Below, piece after piece: positions 21,357 through 34,500 of a DNA stretch of 64,000 bases. The DNA is from Coniferiporia sulphurascens (lineage: Eukaryota > Basidiomycota > Agaricomycetes > Hymenochaetales > Hymenochaetaceae). A program made the position numbers and the translations under genes. Each line of letters begins with the position of its first letter. The first letter of the stretch is position 1. The notes under the pieces are model-generated. The model was not told where the DNA came from and ran no database searches. It saw only the letters and a list, made by a program, of their open reading frames with translations. The stretch is from NCBI GenBank assembly GCA_002794785.1, contig NBBA01000012.1, positions 186,001 through 250,000 of the forward strand. The letters run 5' to 3'.

Positions 21357-22860
21357 GGCAGATCAGGGTGTTGGGGTCAACCTGTACCCCAGCCATGTCC
21401 CAGCCATCATAGCCAGTGTGTCGCCAAGGAGGGTGGAAGTAGAGGCACTCAGTCTTGGTGGCTTTGATGTTGAAACCGATGGTGCCGAAGAGGGTGTTGA
21501 GTTGTTGGTAGGCACAGGCTAGGGCGCAGCAGTTGGATGCCACTGAGGGACCTACGCAAATGAGTAAGTGGTCGTCAACATATGCCAGGGCAGTGGTGCC
21601 GGCTTGGTGGAAGTGCTGGAGGACCACTCCTGCAAATATGGTTGACAGGATGGGGGAGACTGGTGATCCCTGTGGGGTGCCGAGATCGGGTTTAGGGGCG
21701 GTAGGAAGGGTGGTGCTGTCAAAAGCGACAGCAACCTGCCGGTCCGTCATGAAGGACAGGCACCAGTCGGCCATGTCTGGTGTGCAACCGAGGTCCAACA
21801 GCTGTTGGTGGAGGAGCTGGGGGTGCACTGAGTCGAAGAAACCCTGTATGTTGACCACAAGGACCGAGCACACAAGGCCCTCTGAGTGGGTGCGTTCCGC
21901 AATCTGTAAGAGGTGTTGGGCGGCATCGTAGACCGAATGGCCTTGACGCCCCCCGTATTGGTTGGGTGGCAGCCAGTCCCTCGTGTTCGCAAGGTACTGG
22001 AGCCGGTTAGCAATTATCTTTTCAAGGAGTTTCCCTAGGGTCTCTTCAAGGGTGATGGGCCGGTATGAGTGTGGCGAGAATGGGTCCTTCTTGTTAGGCT
22101 TCCTGAGCATCACCACCTTTTGCCACCTGCCAGCACTCAGGGTGGTGCCCCAGGCACAGACAGTCATTGAAAAGCGTGAGTATCTTGTTGGGGTAGGTGT
22201 CCACCACCCATTTCAGGGGATGGTAACCTATTCCTGAGAGGCCTGGAGCCAACAAGTTGGATGTGTCGGCCAGTGCCCCTGTAAGCTCCATGAGGAGTAT
22301 GGGTGGGGCAGCTGGTTGAGGTGGTGGCGGCGGGGTGTTGGCCGCTGCCTGGGGTGGGGGGGGCATGAAGAAAGTTTTGCGAAAAAGCTCACCTTTCTCG
22401 TCATCTGTTTGGGTGAAGGTGCCGTCTTGCCGTTTCAGCAAGGGGATGGGGGTGGGTCGGTTGCTGAGGCTGCACTTGGCCCAGCTCCAAATGTTGGAGG
22501 CGTCCGCTTCCGATGCCTGGTCGGTGTAGAACTGCTGTTTGGCCGTCCTGATGCCTCTTTTAAAGGCGCATCAAGCTGTCGATCACTGGAGGGGGATGGT
22601 GGCTGTCTGGATGGCGGAAAGGAGGGTCTTGCAGTGGGGTGATCACCATAGGACTTCCACTTTTGATGGCTTTGAGAGATGGGTGAACGGCTGGAGGGCG
22701 GCGACCATAGAGTCGAGGACCGCTTTGGCTTTAATGTCCAGGGCATGGGTGTCGAGCCCCGGTAGGTGGAAGGCTGCGTTGAGGAGGGGGAAGGCTATGT
22801 CAGTCCATTCCTCCTTGTTGGCTGGGAGTAGCCAGCATGTCTTTAAGACAGGAGGTGGCC
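21348..22860 (-). pseudogene. L3, right part: LINE ORF2 RT domain
   Basis: Minus-strand continuation of L3 beyond the KDZ insertion. From 22860 down it encodes the endonuclease-RT linker, then RT motifs NKKDPFSPHSYRPITLEE (~22090), WLPPNQYGG, VVNIQGFFDSVHP (~21845), GTPQGSPVSPILSTIFAG (~21665) and YVDDHLLICVG (~21570). Asparagine stands at the motif A position usually held by the catalytic aspartate (codon 21850-21852), so the enzyme would be inactive even without its frameshifts. L4 cuts the copy at 22860. Confidence 0.85.
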
Positions 22861-23182
22861 TTTTTTTTTTTTTTTAAATTATTCCTGCAGTATTACATAA
22901 TTACAGGCTGCCCCCCCCTCGAAGGGGGGGCCCTAACTACATAACAATGGAGGCACCCATCATTGCGCATTGCACAAAACTGGGTGGGGGCTCTGCTCCC
23001 CGAGGGGTGTCGAAGTGTGGAGAGTCCCTATTTAGTAAGAAGAATGTGAGAGGGAGGAATACATATCACTACAAACAAAACTACATGGGTAAGGGCAGGT
23101 TAAAGTAGGAAGCTTAGAAATGGAAAGGGAGGGCGAGAGCGCCAGCCAAGACGTATCTTGTGGGAATCTGAAAGGCAGGCTT

Positions 23183-26100
23183 TTACTCGAGTGGAAAGGG
23201 AGGGAGCATACCTGATAGCTCCAAAAGGGCTGGGTCCGAGTCCTGTGTTCAAGGTCCGAGCATATGATGCATGTAGTCCCATAGGAGGTCCAGGTCCATA
23301 TCCTCATCGGTTGGGTGACCATCAAGGTCCATCGTGGCAAAAGACAGCCGGATGGCGCCTGCGGTGCGGTCAGAAAGGTGGTTTAGATGCCCCATCAGCT
23401 TTAGCCAGCGGCGCAGAACCGGGAGGCGGTTTTTGTCAGCCCACTCTGAGTGGTGGACTGGGAGAGGGTCCTGCGGTGGCCATACGCACCGTATCCACAA
23501 GTGGAAGGTACTACAGCTGCCGAGGATGTGGGCGGTCGACTGCGCAGGCCAGGGGGGGTGGTTGTGCCATCTGCAATGCGAGATCAGGCCATGCCTGCGT
23601 CGGTAGGCTGAGTCGAAGCTCAGCCAGTAGCCCCCATAGGGACCGGCGCAGCAGAGGACCTGAGCGACTGCAGGTAGCTCGTTGTGTGGGTGGTCGACCG
23701 AGTGCATGAGAAGCTTTCGGGGTCGGCATGACAGGAGGCCATGGACTGCCAAGTACTTATCAGTGGTCGAGGCAAGGGGGCAGGCTAGCGAGATTGTCCA
23801 TCACTCCATAAGGGTGCGAACAGCAACTTCTTTTAGTGTGGAGGTGGAGGGTTTGAGGTCGGATGGGGGGAGCTCTGTTGCCAGCTTTGCTTCCGTGTCA
23901 GCCCATTCATTTCCAGGGATGTCCGAGTGTCCGGGGCACCATATGAAATGGACAGTGAGCTGGGGGTACGAGTCCAGCAGAGTCTCCACACCTGCTTTCC
24001 AAATGTGGAGGAGGTGGGTGCCAGGGGCGGCGGCCCAGGTGCAGAAAAGGTGTAGAGTGGTCAGTGAATCGGACAGAAAGAAGATGTCCAATGCAACACG
24101 CAATTGCGCCAGGAGGTGGTGTGCTACCCAGCCCAGGGCTGTGGTGAGGGAAAATTCCTTGGTGTCCATGGCTGTGGCACAGGTGGGGGACTCCAGTTGG
24201 CGAGACCGAAGTTGGGTGTGGCTGAGCATGGTGCAGATGGCTGAGCCTGACTTATTGTCAATGTGGGAGCCATCGGTGTATACCTGTATGTGTGGGGTGA
24301 GGCCTAGTTGGTGTGCAGCAGAGATGAATGACTTCTGGGTGTCAGCACTAACCAGGGTGACAGGGGTGGTGAAGCGGACACGGCCCTGCATGAAGGCCAG
24401 AGGATCTGTCCATGGGGGATGTGTGTATGCTGGGACCTGTTGAACCTGAGGGGCTCGAACCTGCAACAAAAGGGAAAAAGGTCTATTAGCTACATTTTTA
24501 AAAAGTTTTTGGCCAATAGAGTGGGGGGTGCGCCATAGGCGCAGGGAATGGGTAGTCTTTATGTACTTGAAATAGAAAGAGAGAGGGGGGATGGAGCAAA
24601 GAAAATTTGTAGAATGGGGGGAGGCGCCTTTGAAGACGCCCAAAATCCAGTGGCAAGCCGTGTTTTGCACAGCCTGGAGGTGGTTTATCAGGGTTTTTTG
24701 GTGGCGGCTGTGGTACCAGACAGGTGCCCCCCATGACAGGACAGAGCGGATGCAGGAGGTGTACAGGCAGCGGAGGAGGAGGGCCAAGATACCACATTGT
24801 GTGTTGCCTAAGATGCAGAGTGTGGTGAGGGTGGAGAGTCCCTTGGAGTGTATGCGCTTGACGTGGGGCTTGAAGGAGAGGCCTGGATCCCACCATATCC
24901 CCAACCACCAGAGGGGGATTGAGGGGCAGATTAGGGTGTTGGGGTCAACCTGAACACCGGCAGTGTCCCAGCCATTGTAGCCGGTGCGTCGCCGAGGGGG
25001 GTGGAAGTGGAGACACTCCATCTTGGCGGCTTCGATGTTGAGACCAATGGTGCCAAAGAGGGTGTCGAGTTGTTGGTATGTGCAGGCGAGAGCACAGCAG
25101 TTGGATGCCACTGAGGGACCTACACAAATAAGTAAGTGGTCATCAACGTATGCCAGGGTGGTGGTGCCAGCTTGGTGAAAGCGCTGGAGGACCACCCCCG
25201 CAAAAATCGTTGACAGGATAGGGGAGACTGGCGATCCCTGTGGGGTGCCGAAGTCGGGTTTGGGGGCAGTGGGGAGGGTGGTGCTGTCGAATGAGACAGC
25301 AACCTGCTGGTCCATCATGAAGGATAAACACCAGTTGGCCATATCGGGGGCACAACCGAGATCCAGCAATTGTCGGTGGAGGAGATGGGGGTGTACTGAG
25401 TTGAAGAAGCCCTGAATGTTGACCACGAGGACCGAACAGACGAGGCCCTCTGAGTGGGCCCGCTCCGCAATCTGTAAGAGGTGTTGGGCAGCATCATAGA
25501 CTGAGTGGCCTTGGCACCCCCCATACTGGTTAGGTGGCAGCCAGCCCCATGTGTTAGTGAGGAACTGGAGCTGGTTAGCTATGATTTTTTCGAGGAGTTT
25601 CCCTAGGGTCTCCTCAAGGGTGATGGGCCAGTATGATCATGGTGAGAAGGGGTCCTTCTTGTTCGGTTTTCTGAGCATTACGACTTTTGCTGCCCACCAG
25701 CACTCAGGGTGGTGCCCCAAGTGCAGACAGTCATTGAAAAGTGTAAGTATCTCATCGGGGTAGGCGTCCACCACCCATTTCAGGGGGCAGTAACCTATTC
25801 CCAAGAGGCCTGGAGCCAACAAGTTGGATGTGTCAGCCAGTGCCCCCATAAGCTCTGATAGGAGTATGGGCAGGGCAGCTGGTTGTGTTGGTGGTAGCAG
25901 GATGTCGGTCACTACCTGGGGTGGGGGGGCATAAAGAAGGTTTCTCGGAAGAGCTCACCTTTCTCGTCATCCATCTGGGTGAAGGATCTGTCTCGTCGTT
26001 TGAGTGAGGGGATGGGGGTAGGTCAGTTGCCCAGGCCTCGCTTGGCCCAGCTCCAGATGTTGGAGGCGTCCGCTTCTGCTGCCTGGTCAGTGTAGAACTG

Positions 26101-27180
26101 CCATTTGGCTGTCCTAATGCCCCTTTTGAAGGTGCGTTGGGCTGATGAACACTGGAGGGGGGTGGTGGCCGTCATAATGGCGGATAGGAGGGTCTTGCAG
26201 TGGGGGGACCACCATGGGACTTCCGTTTTAGATGGTTTAGAGAGGCAGGTGAATGGCTGGAGGGCGGCAACCATAGAGTCGATAACTGCCTTTGCTTTGA
26301 TGTCCAAGGCATGGGTGTCGAGCCCTGGGAGTTGGAAGGCTTCTTCGAGTAGGGGGAAGGCGATATCGGTCCATTCCTCCTTGTCGGCTGGTAGTAGCCA
26401 GTGTGTCTTTAGGACGGGAGGGGGGGGCCGAGACGGCAGAGACCAGCGCAGGATGGCGTGGTCGGACAGTGGTGAAGGGTCGGAGGTAGCTGAATCTAAA
26501 ATAGAGTCGGGGTTGACCGCAGGTGGGGCCCAAATCATGTCAATGGGACACCAGCAACGATTGCTGTCGGGTCGGGAGTCCGAGTCAGGGAGATGGGCAG
26601 GTGCCAGGCCATGCTCATGGAAAAAGTCATTGAGGGGTTGCGCCCCCAAGTCATCTCATCATGGGATGGAGAATTTGGACCATGTGTGGTGACGACAGTT
26701 GAAGTCGCCCACCACGAGTAGAGTGGTGGCTATCGCTGAGGGGAGTGAAAATAAGAAGGACTCACCTGGGTACTGGGGGGAGGCATTCTCTCGATCCGGG
26801 GGGTGCATGCCATAGTAGTTGCACACCCAGAGGGTGAGTTGGGATCTTACCTCCACCGTCAGTACGTTGGTGCTGTGGGATGCGGCTCCGAGGATCGACC
26901 AGGAGGTGGGGGGGAGGGCCCTGGATACATATGTAACTACCTGAGGGCGAACCTCTGGTGGTAGGACAGGTATGTAGCCTGGGATGGTGGGGACATTGAG
27001 GACCAGAATGCCAGTCGGGTCGGTGAGTGAGGGTTGCAGGCCTATTTGATACCAGGGTGGTTCCTGAATAAGAATTAGGTGCAGAGGGGAGGGGTCAGTT
27101 GTAAGGACAGGGATTAGGGAATGTATCGCCGCTAGTGAGCAGGTGGCATTCCACTGTAAGACAGAGAGTTTCTCTATCAT
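23183..27180 (-). pseudogene. LINE ORF2: endonuclease, RT, RNase H, Cys/His domain (L4)
   Basis: The start ATG at 27180 overlaps the ORF1 stop (ATGA). Endonuclease: SVLQWNATCSLA, LILIQEPPW, VVGDFNCRHHTW, PIDMIWAPP, SDHAILRWS (27180 to ~26440). RT: NIQGFFNSVHP (~25410), GTPQGSPVSPILSTIFAG (~25230), YVDDHLLICVG (~25140). RNase H: YTDGSHIDNKSGSA (~24270), TKEFSL, IFFLSDSLTTL, WCPGHSDIPGNEWADTE (~23920). C-terminal HCRWHNHPP...HILGSC (~23560); stop 23183-23185. The 541-codon frame 23801-25426 is open through RT and RNase H. Lesions: two adjacent TGA codons near 26650 in place of arginine codons, frame changes around 25900-26020 and 23750-23800, and N for D in motif A (25418-25420). Confidence 0.86.
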
Positions 27181-29206
27181 AGTTCCTCCATCTGGTCGTT
27201 GGTGGGGTCGGCAGTGAGGGCCTCTTCGATTTGGCGGTAGTGCCTCTTCTTAGGGCAGGCCGGCAGGGTGGCAGGATGGTCACCTTTGCAGTTGTTGCAG
27301 AGGCATGGGTGGGGGCATGTGTCGCCTTCGGGCACTGCATCTGTTGCACAGTGGGCACATGATTTGTGGTGATTGTGGGTCAAGTGGGCACCCGCGCAGT
27401 CAGCGCAGCAAGGTTGGGCACGGCAGCCCTGGCACCGCTCACACTGGGTGAGGGTGGGGCAGATGGGTGGGACCGAGAGTCGGAGGGCAGATCCAAACAT
27501 CCATATGCGTGGTCTCTTGAGGAGGCGTTCACAGATTGAGCCGTCAGGATCGGTGAAGGAAAAAACCACTGGGCACCTGTCGAGTGTCGGCAGGTGGTCC
27601 TCGGTGGCAGTGAAGTGAGGGGTGACTACAAAGTCGAGGTTGCAGAGTGCTGGGTTGTGCTGGATTTCGGCCATGAGGGCCTTCTCATTTATGGTGTGTC
27701 TGTTCTGGCTGAACAAGAAGTCCTTGCAAGGCACCATGGAGATGCGGAGGGCGGACTGAGGGTGGACTCTGGAGGGGGTTAGGGAGAAAGCGGTCGGGAT
27801 GGTTATTCCCTCCACAATGCACTCAGTGCGCATGTGGGAGGCGTATGCTGTGGAGTGACAATCAATGATTGTTTCTGTGGTCGGGTTGGCAGAGGATGGT
27901 CGCGCCACAAATGTGGTCATGATGTTCCCCTTTACATTGTATGAAGAGGAGAGGACTGGGACTTGGTCTGCGGTGGGGAGGGAGGCAAAGAACTCACAGG
28001 ATGTCTTGGTCAGGGCCATTGCTGACTTCTGATTTTCGGCCTGTATGCCAATGGTTGGGGTGAGGACCAAGGTTGGGTCCTTGGCATACATTGTGGGTGG
28101 GGGGGGCACCTTACACTGGCGCTTCTTCTTCTTCTGCACCGGGTTGATGACTGCTCCTGCAGCTGGGGCCACTGGAGAAGGGTTAGCAGTTGTTGGGGGG
28201 GCCGCTGCTGTGGCCACTTGTGCATAGGAGGTGGGGGTGGCCTGGATGGCGGCCTGGGGTGCAGGTTGCTGTTGTTGTTGTTGCTGTTGACGCTGGGTGG
28301 GCCTAGAGCTGATGGAAGCCATCTGACATGATATAGAAGCTATGTCAGTAGTCAGGCGCTTGACTGCATCAGTCAGCACCTTCATTTCTGGGGTCACGGG
28401 GGCGGTGCCGGGGGTCCCGGTGGTGGCCAGGGCCCTTTGGGGGGGCGAGCTGGGGCGAAGGGTTCTGGGAGGGCGATTACTGCCCCCTCCTTCGCGAAGT
28501 TGTAGGCCATTACTGTGTTGCAGTAAATGATGTGTTGGGGGTCATTCCCTTCTTGTGCAATGTTGGCGAGTGTTGTTTGGACGTTCCACAGGAGGTCGCC
28601 TACAAACTGCGCTGCCTTTATGTCGATTTCGGTGATGGTGGCATCCCTGGTTTCTTTGTCGAAGTCGTCCAGGGCTCGGGAGAGGGTGTGCATGAATCCT
28701 GCGGTATGGGGTTCGTGCTGTTGTTGGGCCAGGGGTCCTCTCGGGGTGAGAGGCGACATGGCGGCTGAGGAGTGTTTCCGCCCGAGGCTTGCACCTCCCA
28801 CCTGTTGTGGAGGGGTATGGGGGTCGACCACCATTTCTGGGGCTGTTTCGCTGAATTTGTTGGAGCCATGGATTGACCCTACTGATGCTGCTGGGGAGCC
28901 TGCTCGGGATGCCTGCCTTGATTCCACCTGCGCCTGGGCGGTGAAGTCGTAGGCTGACACCAGTTGGGAGTCGCCGAAAGCAGGGGAGGGAGCAAGGACA
29001 TCTGGTGAGGATGTCGGGGCCTGGAGGGGGTTAGTGGTGGGGGTGGTGGGGGCCGTTCTGTGGTGGGCGGTGGCATTGGCACCAGCAGCAGCCCAGTTGG
29101 CAGCGGCTCTGGCAGCCCAATTGGCAGCATCGCTGGCTGAAGAGGGAGGTGGGAGGGGTTGTTGAGTACGATGTAGAGCATTCCGGTAGTCACTAGGGTT
29201 CGACAT
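27177..29206 (-). pseudogene. LINE ORF1, gag-like zinc-knuckle protein (L4)
   Basis: The start MSNPSDYRNAL at 29206 is 60 nt inside the leader. Features: Ala-rich segment, a domain with GFMHTLSRALDDFDKETRD and LLWNVQTTLANIAQE (~28560-28700), a glutamine run (~28265-28285), a KKKK patch (~28125), the SLTPSRVHPQSALRISM block and the C-terminal cysteine cluster. A one-base loss in a G run (7 G at 28439-28445, against 8 C in the L10 equivalent) splits the ORF into 270- and 406-aa halves. The first knuckle is cut down to CERCQGC by loss of seven residues that include the zinc-binding histidine. The stop overlaps the ORF2 start. Confidence 0.86.
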
Positions 29207-29265
29207 GGGGGAGTTTTAGCTGCCTGCACTAGTCGATGGTGGTGGTTACTGGTCAAGAGGGATGT
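29207..29265 (-). promoter_or_regulatory. LINE 5' leader / likely internal promoter (L4)
   Basis: The same ~60-nt block with TTGACCAGTAACCACCACC and CAGGCAGCTAAAACTCC precedes ORF1 in L10 (36883-36934), L14 (48034-48091) and L17 (58955-59024). Four or more independent insertions end at or near the same base, which implies a fixed transcription start. The promoter role is inferred. Confidence 0.65.
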
Positions 29266-29928
29266 AAGATGTGGAGGGTGGCAAGGGTGGAGGGGCCCTT
29301 GGAGTGCATATGCTCCATGTGTGGCTTGAATGTTAGTCCTGGGTCCCACCAGATGCCGAGCCACCGGAGTGGTTGGGATGGTTGGATAAGGGTGTTGGGG
29401 TCAATTTGGATCCCGGCAGTGTCCCAGCCGTGATAGCCGGTTTTTCACCGAGGTGGGTGGAAGTGGAGTGCCCCCATTTTGGTGGCTTCAATGTTGAGGC
29501 CGATGTCGCTGAAGAGGCCATCGAGTTGGTGATATGCATCTGCCAGGCAGCAGCAGTTGGATGCTACAGAGGGGCCGATGCATATTAGTAAGTGGTCATC
29601 AATGTATGCGAGCGCTGTGGTGCCGGCTTGGTGAAAGCGCCAGAGGACCACGCCCGCAAAGATTGTTGACAAGATGGGGGAGACTGGCAATCCTTGGGGG
29701 GTGCCTAAGTTGGGTTTGGGGGCGGTTGGGAGGGTGGTGCTGTCAAAGGCAACTGCAACCTGCCTGTCCATCATGAAGGAGAGGCACCAGTCCGCCATGT
29801 CAGGCGGGCACTGGAGCTCCAGCAGTTGTCAATGAAGGAGGTGGGGGTGAACCGAGTCGAAGAAGCCCTGTATGTCGACTGCAAGGACCGAGCATACCAG
29901 GCCTTTTGAATGGGCATTCTCTGCTATC
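29266..29928 (-). mobile_element. L5: LINE RT fragment
   Basis: Minus-strand RT segment with GTPQGLPVSPILSTIFAG and YIDDHLLICIG motifs and the start of the downstream region. Both ends are cut, by the L4 leader at 29265 and by the L6 tail at 29929. The left part includes the RT C-terminal region near 29270-29420. Confidence 0.82.
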
Positions 29929-31185
29929 TTTTTTTTTTTTTTTTAAAATTATTCCTGCAGTATTACATAATTACAAGCTGCCCCCCGAAGGGGGGGCCCT
30001 AACTACATAACAATGGAGGCGCCTGTCATTGCGCATTGCACAAAACTGGGCGGGGGCTCTGCTCCCCTAAGGGGCCAGAGTGTGAAGAGCCCCTATTGAG
30101 GAAAAAGAAACATGAGAAGGAGGTATACATATCGCTACGAACAAACCAAATGGACAAAGGAAGGTAAAGTAAGAAGCTTAGAAATGGAAAGGGAGGGTGA
30201 GAGTGCCAGCCAAGACATATCCATAGGAATCCGAAGGGCAGGCATTAATCAGAAGGAAAAGGAGGGAGCGTACCTGAGAGCTCCAAAAGGGCTGGGTCTG
30301 AGTCCTGGGTTTGGGGTCCGAGCATACAATGCATGTATTCCCGTAGGAGGTCCAGGTCCATATCCTCGTCAGTTGGGTGGCCGTCTAGGTCCATTGTGGC
30401 GAATGCCAGCCGAATGGTGCCCATGGCGCGGTCAGAAAGGCAGTTAAGGTGCCCCATCAGCCTTAGCCAGTGGTGCAAGACCAGAAGGCGGTTTTCGTCA
30501 GCCCACTCTGAGTGGTGGACTGGGAGAGGGTCCTGAGGTGGCCACATGCATCATATCCATGGGTGGAAAGTACTGCAGCCACCTAGGATGTGGGCAGTCG
30601 ACTGTGCGGGCCAGGGGGGGTGGTTGTGCCACCTGCAATGCGAGATCGGGCCATGCCTGCATCGGTAGGCTGAGTCGAAGCTCAGCCAGTAACCCCCATA
30701 GGGACCAGCGCGGCAGAGGACCTGCACGACTGCAGATAGCTCGCTGCATGGGTGGTCGGCCAAATGCATGAGCAGCTTTCAAGGTTGGCGAGAGGGGAGA
30801 CCATGTACTGCCAAGTATTTGTTGGCAGTTGAGGCGAGGGGGTGGGCAAGTGAGAACGTCCATCGTTCCATGAGGGTGTGGACAGCAACCTCTTTTAGGG
30901 CGGAGGTGAAGGGTTTAAGGTTGGATGGGGGGAGCTCCGTAGCCAGCTTCACTTCCATGTCAGCCCATTCATTGCCAGGAATATCCGAGTGACCGGGGCA
31001 CCATATGAAATGAACGGTGAGCTGGGGGTACAAATCCAGTAGAGTCTCCACACCCGCTTTCCAGATGTGGAGGAGGTGGGCGCCAGGGGCGGCAGCCCAA
31101 GTGCAGAAAAGGTGTAGGGCGGTCAGCAAATCGGATAAAAAGAAGATATCTGATGCGATGCGCAGTTGTGCCAGGAGGTGGCATG
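29929..31185 (-). mobile_element. L6: family-A LINE 3' portion (RNase H to tail)
   Basis: It starts with a T run (29929-29944), then the 3' UTR hairpin (near 29981-29996). ORF2 ends at 30245-30247. The frame encodes LLDLYPQLTVHFIWCPGHSDIPGN-type RNase H sequence, the HCRWHNHPP...HILGGC cluster and LLELSG. A frame change occurs near 30780. L7 cuts it at 31185 inside RNase H. No matching continuation was found on the far side of L7. Confidence 0.83.
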
Positions 31186-31236
31186 TTTTTTTTTTTTTTT
31201 AAATTTATTATTCCTACTGAGCTACACAGTACACCT

Positions 31237-31256
31237 GCAGCCCCAGAGGGGCCGCC
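31237..31256 (-). other. LINE family-B 3' UTR hairpin
   Basis: A GC-rich inverted repeat next to the tail. In L18 (59336-59354) it is a perfect GCGGCCC/GGGCCGC stem with a five-base loop. Here one A:C mismatch is seen. Its sequence is unrelated to the family A/C G-run hairpin, but it lies at the same place. Confidence 0.65.
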
Positions 31257-31516
31257 TGTAAACTACCTAACTACTGAGGCACCCATCATCACTCATCAAG
31301 TGAAACTGGGTGGGGCGTGTGCCTCTGATGAGGCCTAGTGTACTTATGCGCCCTATTAGGGATAAAATAGAGGGAAAGAAGAGAGAGGCATACATATCGT
31401 GACTACAGGAAACCAAATCAAGTGTGAAACAAGACCAGGAAAAGAGAGTCCCTTAGAAGTGGAAAGGAGTGGCTGCAATTGCCATAGAAGAAACTGATGG
31501 GGAATCCGAAGGGCAG

Positions 31517-34500
31517 TCACAAGTCAGAGGGAAATGGTGGGAGCGTACCTGAGAGCTCCAAAAGAGCAGGGTCTGCGTCCTGAGTCCTGGATCCTAGCAA
31601 CCTGCGCACGTAGCCCCAGAGGGTGTCCAAGTCGAGGTCGTTGTTGGTGGGGAGGCCGTCCAAGTCCATGGCTGCAAAAGCAAGACAAATCGCCCCAGCT
31701 GTGCAGTTGGACATCCGGTTGAGGTGGCCTGTGAGGCGTAGCCAGCACCTTAAGACCAGGAGGTGGTTTTCATCTGCCCACTCGGTGTGGTGGATCGGGA
31801 GGGGGTCGCTTCTTGGCCAGACACGTTGTATCCAAGGCTGGAAGGTTTTGCATCTGCCGAGGATATGGGAAGTTGACTGTGCTGGCCAGGGTGGGTGGTT
31901 GTGCCACCTGCAGTGGGAGATCAGGCCATGCCTGCGCCGGTAGGCTGAGTCGAAGCTCAGCCAGTAGCCCCCATAGGGACCAGCACAGCAGAGGACCTGC
32001 GCCACCACAGTGAGCTCTGAGCAAGGGTGGTCAACCAAGGTTGTGATGATCTTTCTTGGTCGTCGTGTGGGGGGCCCGGTTACTGCCAGATACTTGTCGG
32101 CAGTGGAGGCCAGGGGGCGGGCCAGCTGGAGGGACCAGCGCTCGCTAAGTGTGCGAGTTGCGACTTCCTTCAGAGCAGAGATAGAGGGAGCAAGGGAAGA
32201 TGGGGGAAGCTCAGTTGCTAACTTCACCTCGGAGTCTGCCCATTCATTCCCAGGGATGTCCTCATGCCCCGGGCACCATCGGAAATGAACGGTTAGATTC
32301 GGAAACGAGTCGAGGAGGGCCTCGACCCCTGCCTTCCATAGGGGGAGGAGCTGGGCCCCCAAAGCGGAGGGCCAGGTGTGGAAAAGTCCAAGTGCTGTCA
32401 GGGAATCCAAGAGGAAGAAGATCTCCTGGACGTCTGGCAGTAAGTGGTGGAGTCGTCTTGCTGCCCAGCCTGGGGCAGTCACCAGTGAGAAAATTTCAGT
32501 GTCTGTTGCTGTGGCACAAGTGGGGGAGGCAAGCTTGAGGGAGCTGATGTAGAGTGGCCCCTTCATGCCGCAGATGGCTGAACCTGAGGCGTTTCCGATG
32601 CGTGAGCCATCGGTGAAGACTTGCAGGGAGGTGTCAGTGCAGCATGTCCTGGCCTGGGCAACATAGTGGTCATGTAGGTTCGCAGAGACAGGCTGCCTCG
32701 GGACTGAGAAGACGATACAGCCTCTACCAAAGGCAAGGGGGTCTGTCCAGGGGGGGTGCGTGTATGCTGGGATCTGTTGGACTCGAGGGATGTGGACCTG
32801 CAATGAAAGGGAAAAAGGAGTGTTAGCATTAGGATTGAACTTTTTCTGCCCGACATGGTGGGGGGTGCGCTAGAGGCGCAAGGCATGTGTGGTCTTTAAA
32901 TATTCAAAGTAAGCAAGGAAAGGGGGAGTGGAACAAAGAAAATTTGTAGAGTGAGGAGACGTGCCCTTATAGACGCCCAATATCCAACAGCAAGCAGTGT
33001 TCTGCACGGCCTGTAGTCGGTTAACTAGGGTTTTTTGTCGACATCCATGGTACCATACTGGTGCGCCCCAGGATAGGATGGTGCGTATGCAGGCGGTGTA
33101 GAGTCGGCGGAGGTGGATGGCTGAGAGGCCTTGCTCAGTGTTCCCGAGTATGCGCAGGGCCACCAGTGTTGAGAGTCCCTTGGAGCGCATTCCGCTCCAC
33201 ATGGGGTTTGAAGGTGAGGCCTGCATCCCACCAGATCCCGAGCCAGTGCAGGGGGTTGGTGGGTCGGACTAGGGTGTTGGTGTCAATTTGAATCCCAGTG
33301 GTGTCCCAGTGGTGGTAGCCAGTTCATTGCCTGGGCGGATGAAAATGGAGGGCCTCCATCTTTGCTGGCTCAATGTTGAGACTGATCTGGTGAAAGAGGA
33401 GGTCAAGTTGTTGGTATGCCTGTGCAAGAGATCTGCAGTTAGCAGTAACTGAAGTGCCCACACAGGCAATGAGGTGGTCGTCGATGTATGCTAGCAGCTG
33501 GGAGCCGTGCTGTTGAAAGCAATGGAGGACAATGCCAGCAAAGATTGTCGATAGTATGGGGGAGACCAGCGACCCTTGTGGGGTGCCTAAGTCTGGTTTT
33601 GGTGCTGTCGGTAAGGTTGTGCCATCGAACGAGATGGCCACTTCCCTATTTGTCATGAAGGAGAGACACCACACTGCCATGTCGGGCAGGCATCCCATCT
33701 CCAAAAGCTGGTGGTGGAGTCGCCTAGGGTGCACCGAGTTGAAGAAGCCCTGAATGTCCACCACTAGGATGGAACAACGAGTCCTTTCGCATGGGCGCCT
33801 TCAACGATCTGTAAAAGGTGTTGGGTGGCGTCATAGACCGAGTGGCCCTGACATCCCCCATATTGGTTTGGTGGCAGCCAGTCTCTTTGGTTAGAGAGGT
33901 ACTGGAGCTGGTTAGCTATCATCTTTTTGAGTAACTTGCCCAAGGTTTCCCCAAGGGTGATGGGGCGGTAGGAGCAGGGGGAGAATGGATCCTTCTTATT
34001 TGGCTTCCAAAGCATTACGACTTTTGCCATCCACCAGCAGGCTGGGTGGTGGCCCAGTCGCAGGCAGTCATTGAAAAGAGCAAGTACCTCATTGGGGTAG
34101 GCATCTACCACCCATTTGAGGGGGCAATACCCAATCCCTGAAGGGCCTGGAGCCGATAAGTTGGAAGTGTCGGCCAGTGCGCCTGTAAGCTCAGAGAAGA
34201 GTAGCGGCAGCACAGCTGGGGTAGGGGGAGGCAGGGGGCCAAGGCCCACAGCCAGGAGGGGGGGAGGGCAGGAAAGAAGGTAGAACAAAACAGCTCACCC
34301 TTTTCTTTGTCAGTCTGGGTGAAGGTGCCATCTCTGCGTTTGAGCGATGGTACTTGGGTTGGGCAAACGCCGAGGCCATGTTTGGCCCACGACCAGATGT
34401 TAGAGGGGTCGGCCTCTGATGCCTGTTCCGAGTAGTAAGTCCGCTTCACAGCTCGGATGCCTCTTTTGAAGGCCCGCCTTGCTGCTGATTTTGTGGTTGG

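Larger units (their letters stand above)
22861..29265 (-). mobile_element. L4: full-length family-A LINE (6.4 kb)
   Basis: It begins (3') with a 15-nt T run at 22861, the G/C hairpin near 22913-22930 and the full 3' UTR. It ends (5') with the conserved leader whose first bases are ACATCCCTCTTGACCAG on the minus strand (29265 downward). No TSD is seen between 22850 (GAGGTGGCC) and 29266 (AAGATGTGG), so its two flanks come from different LINE copies or one flank was rearranged. Confidence 0.88.
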
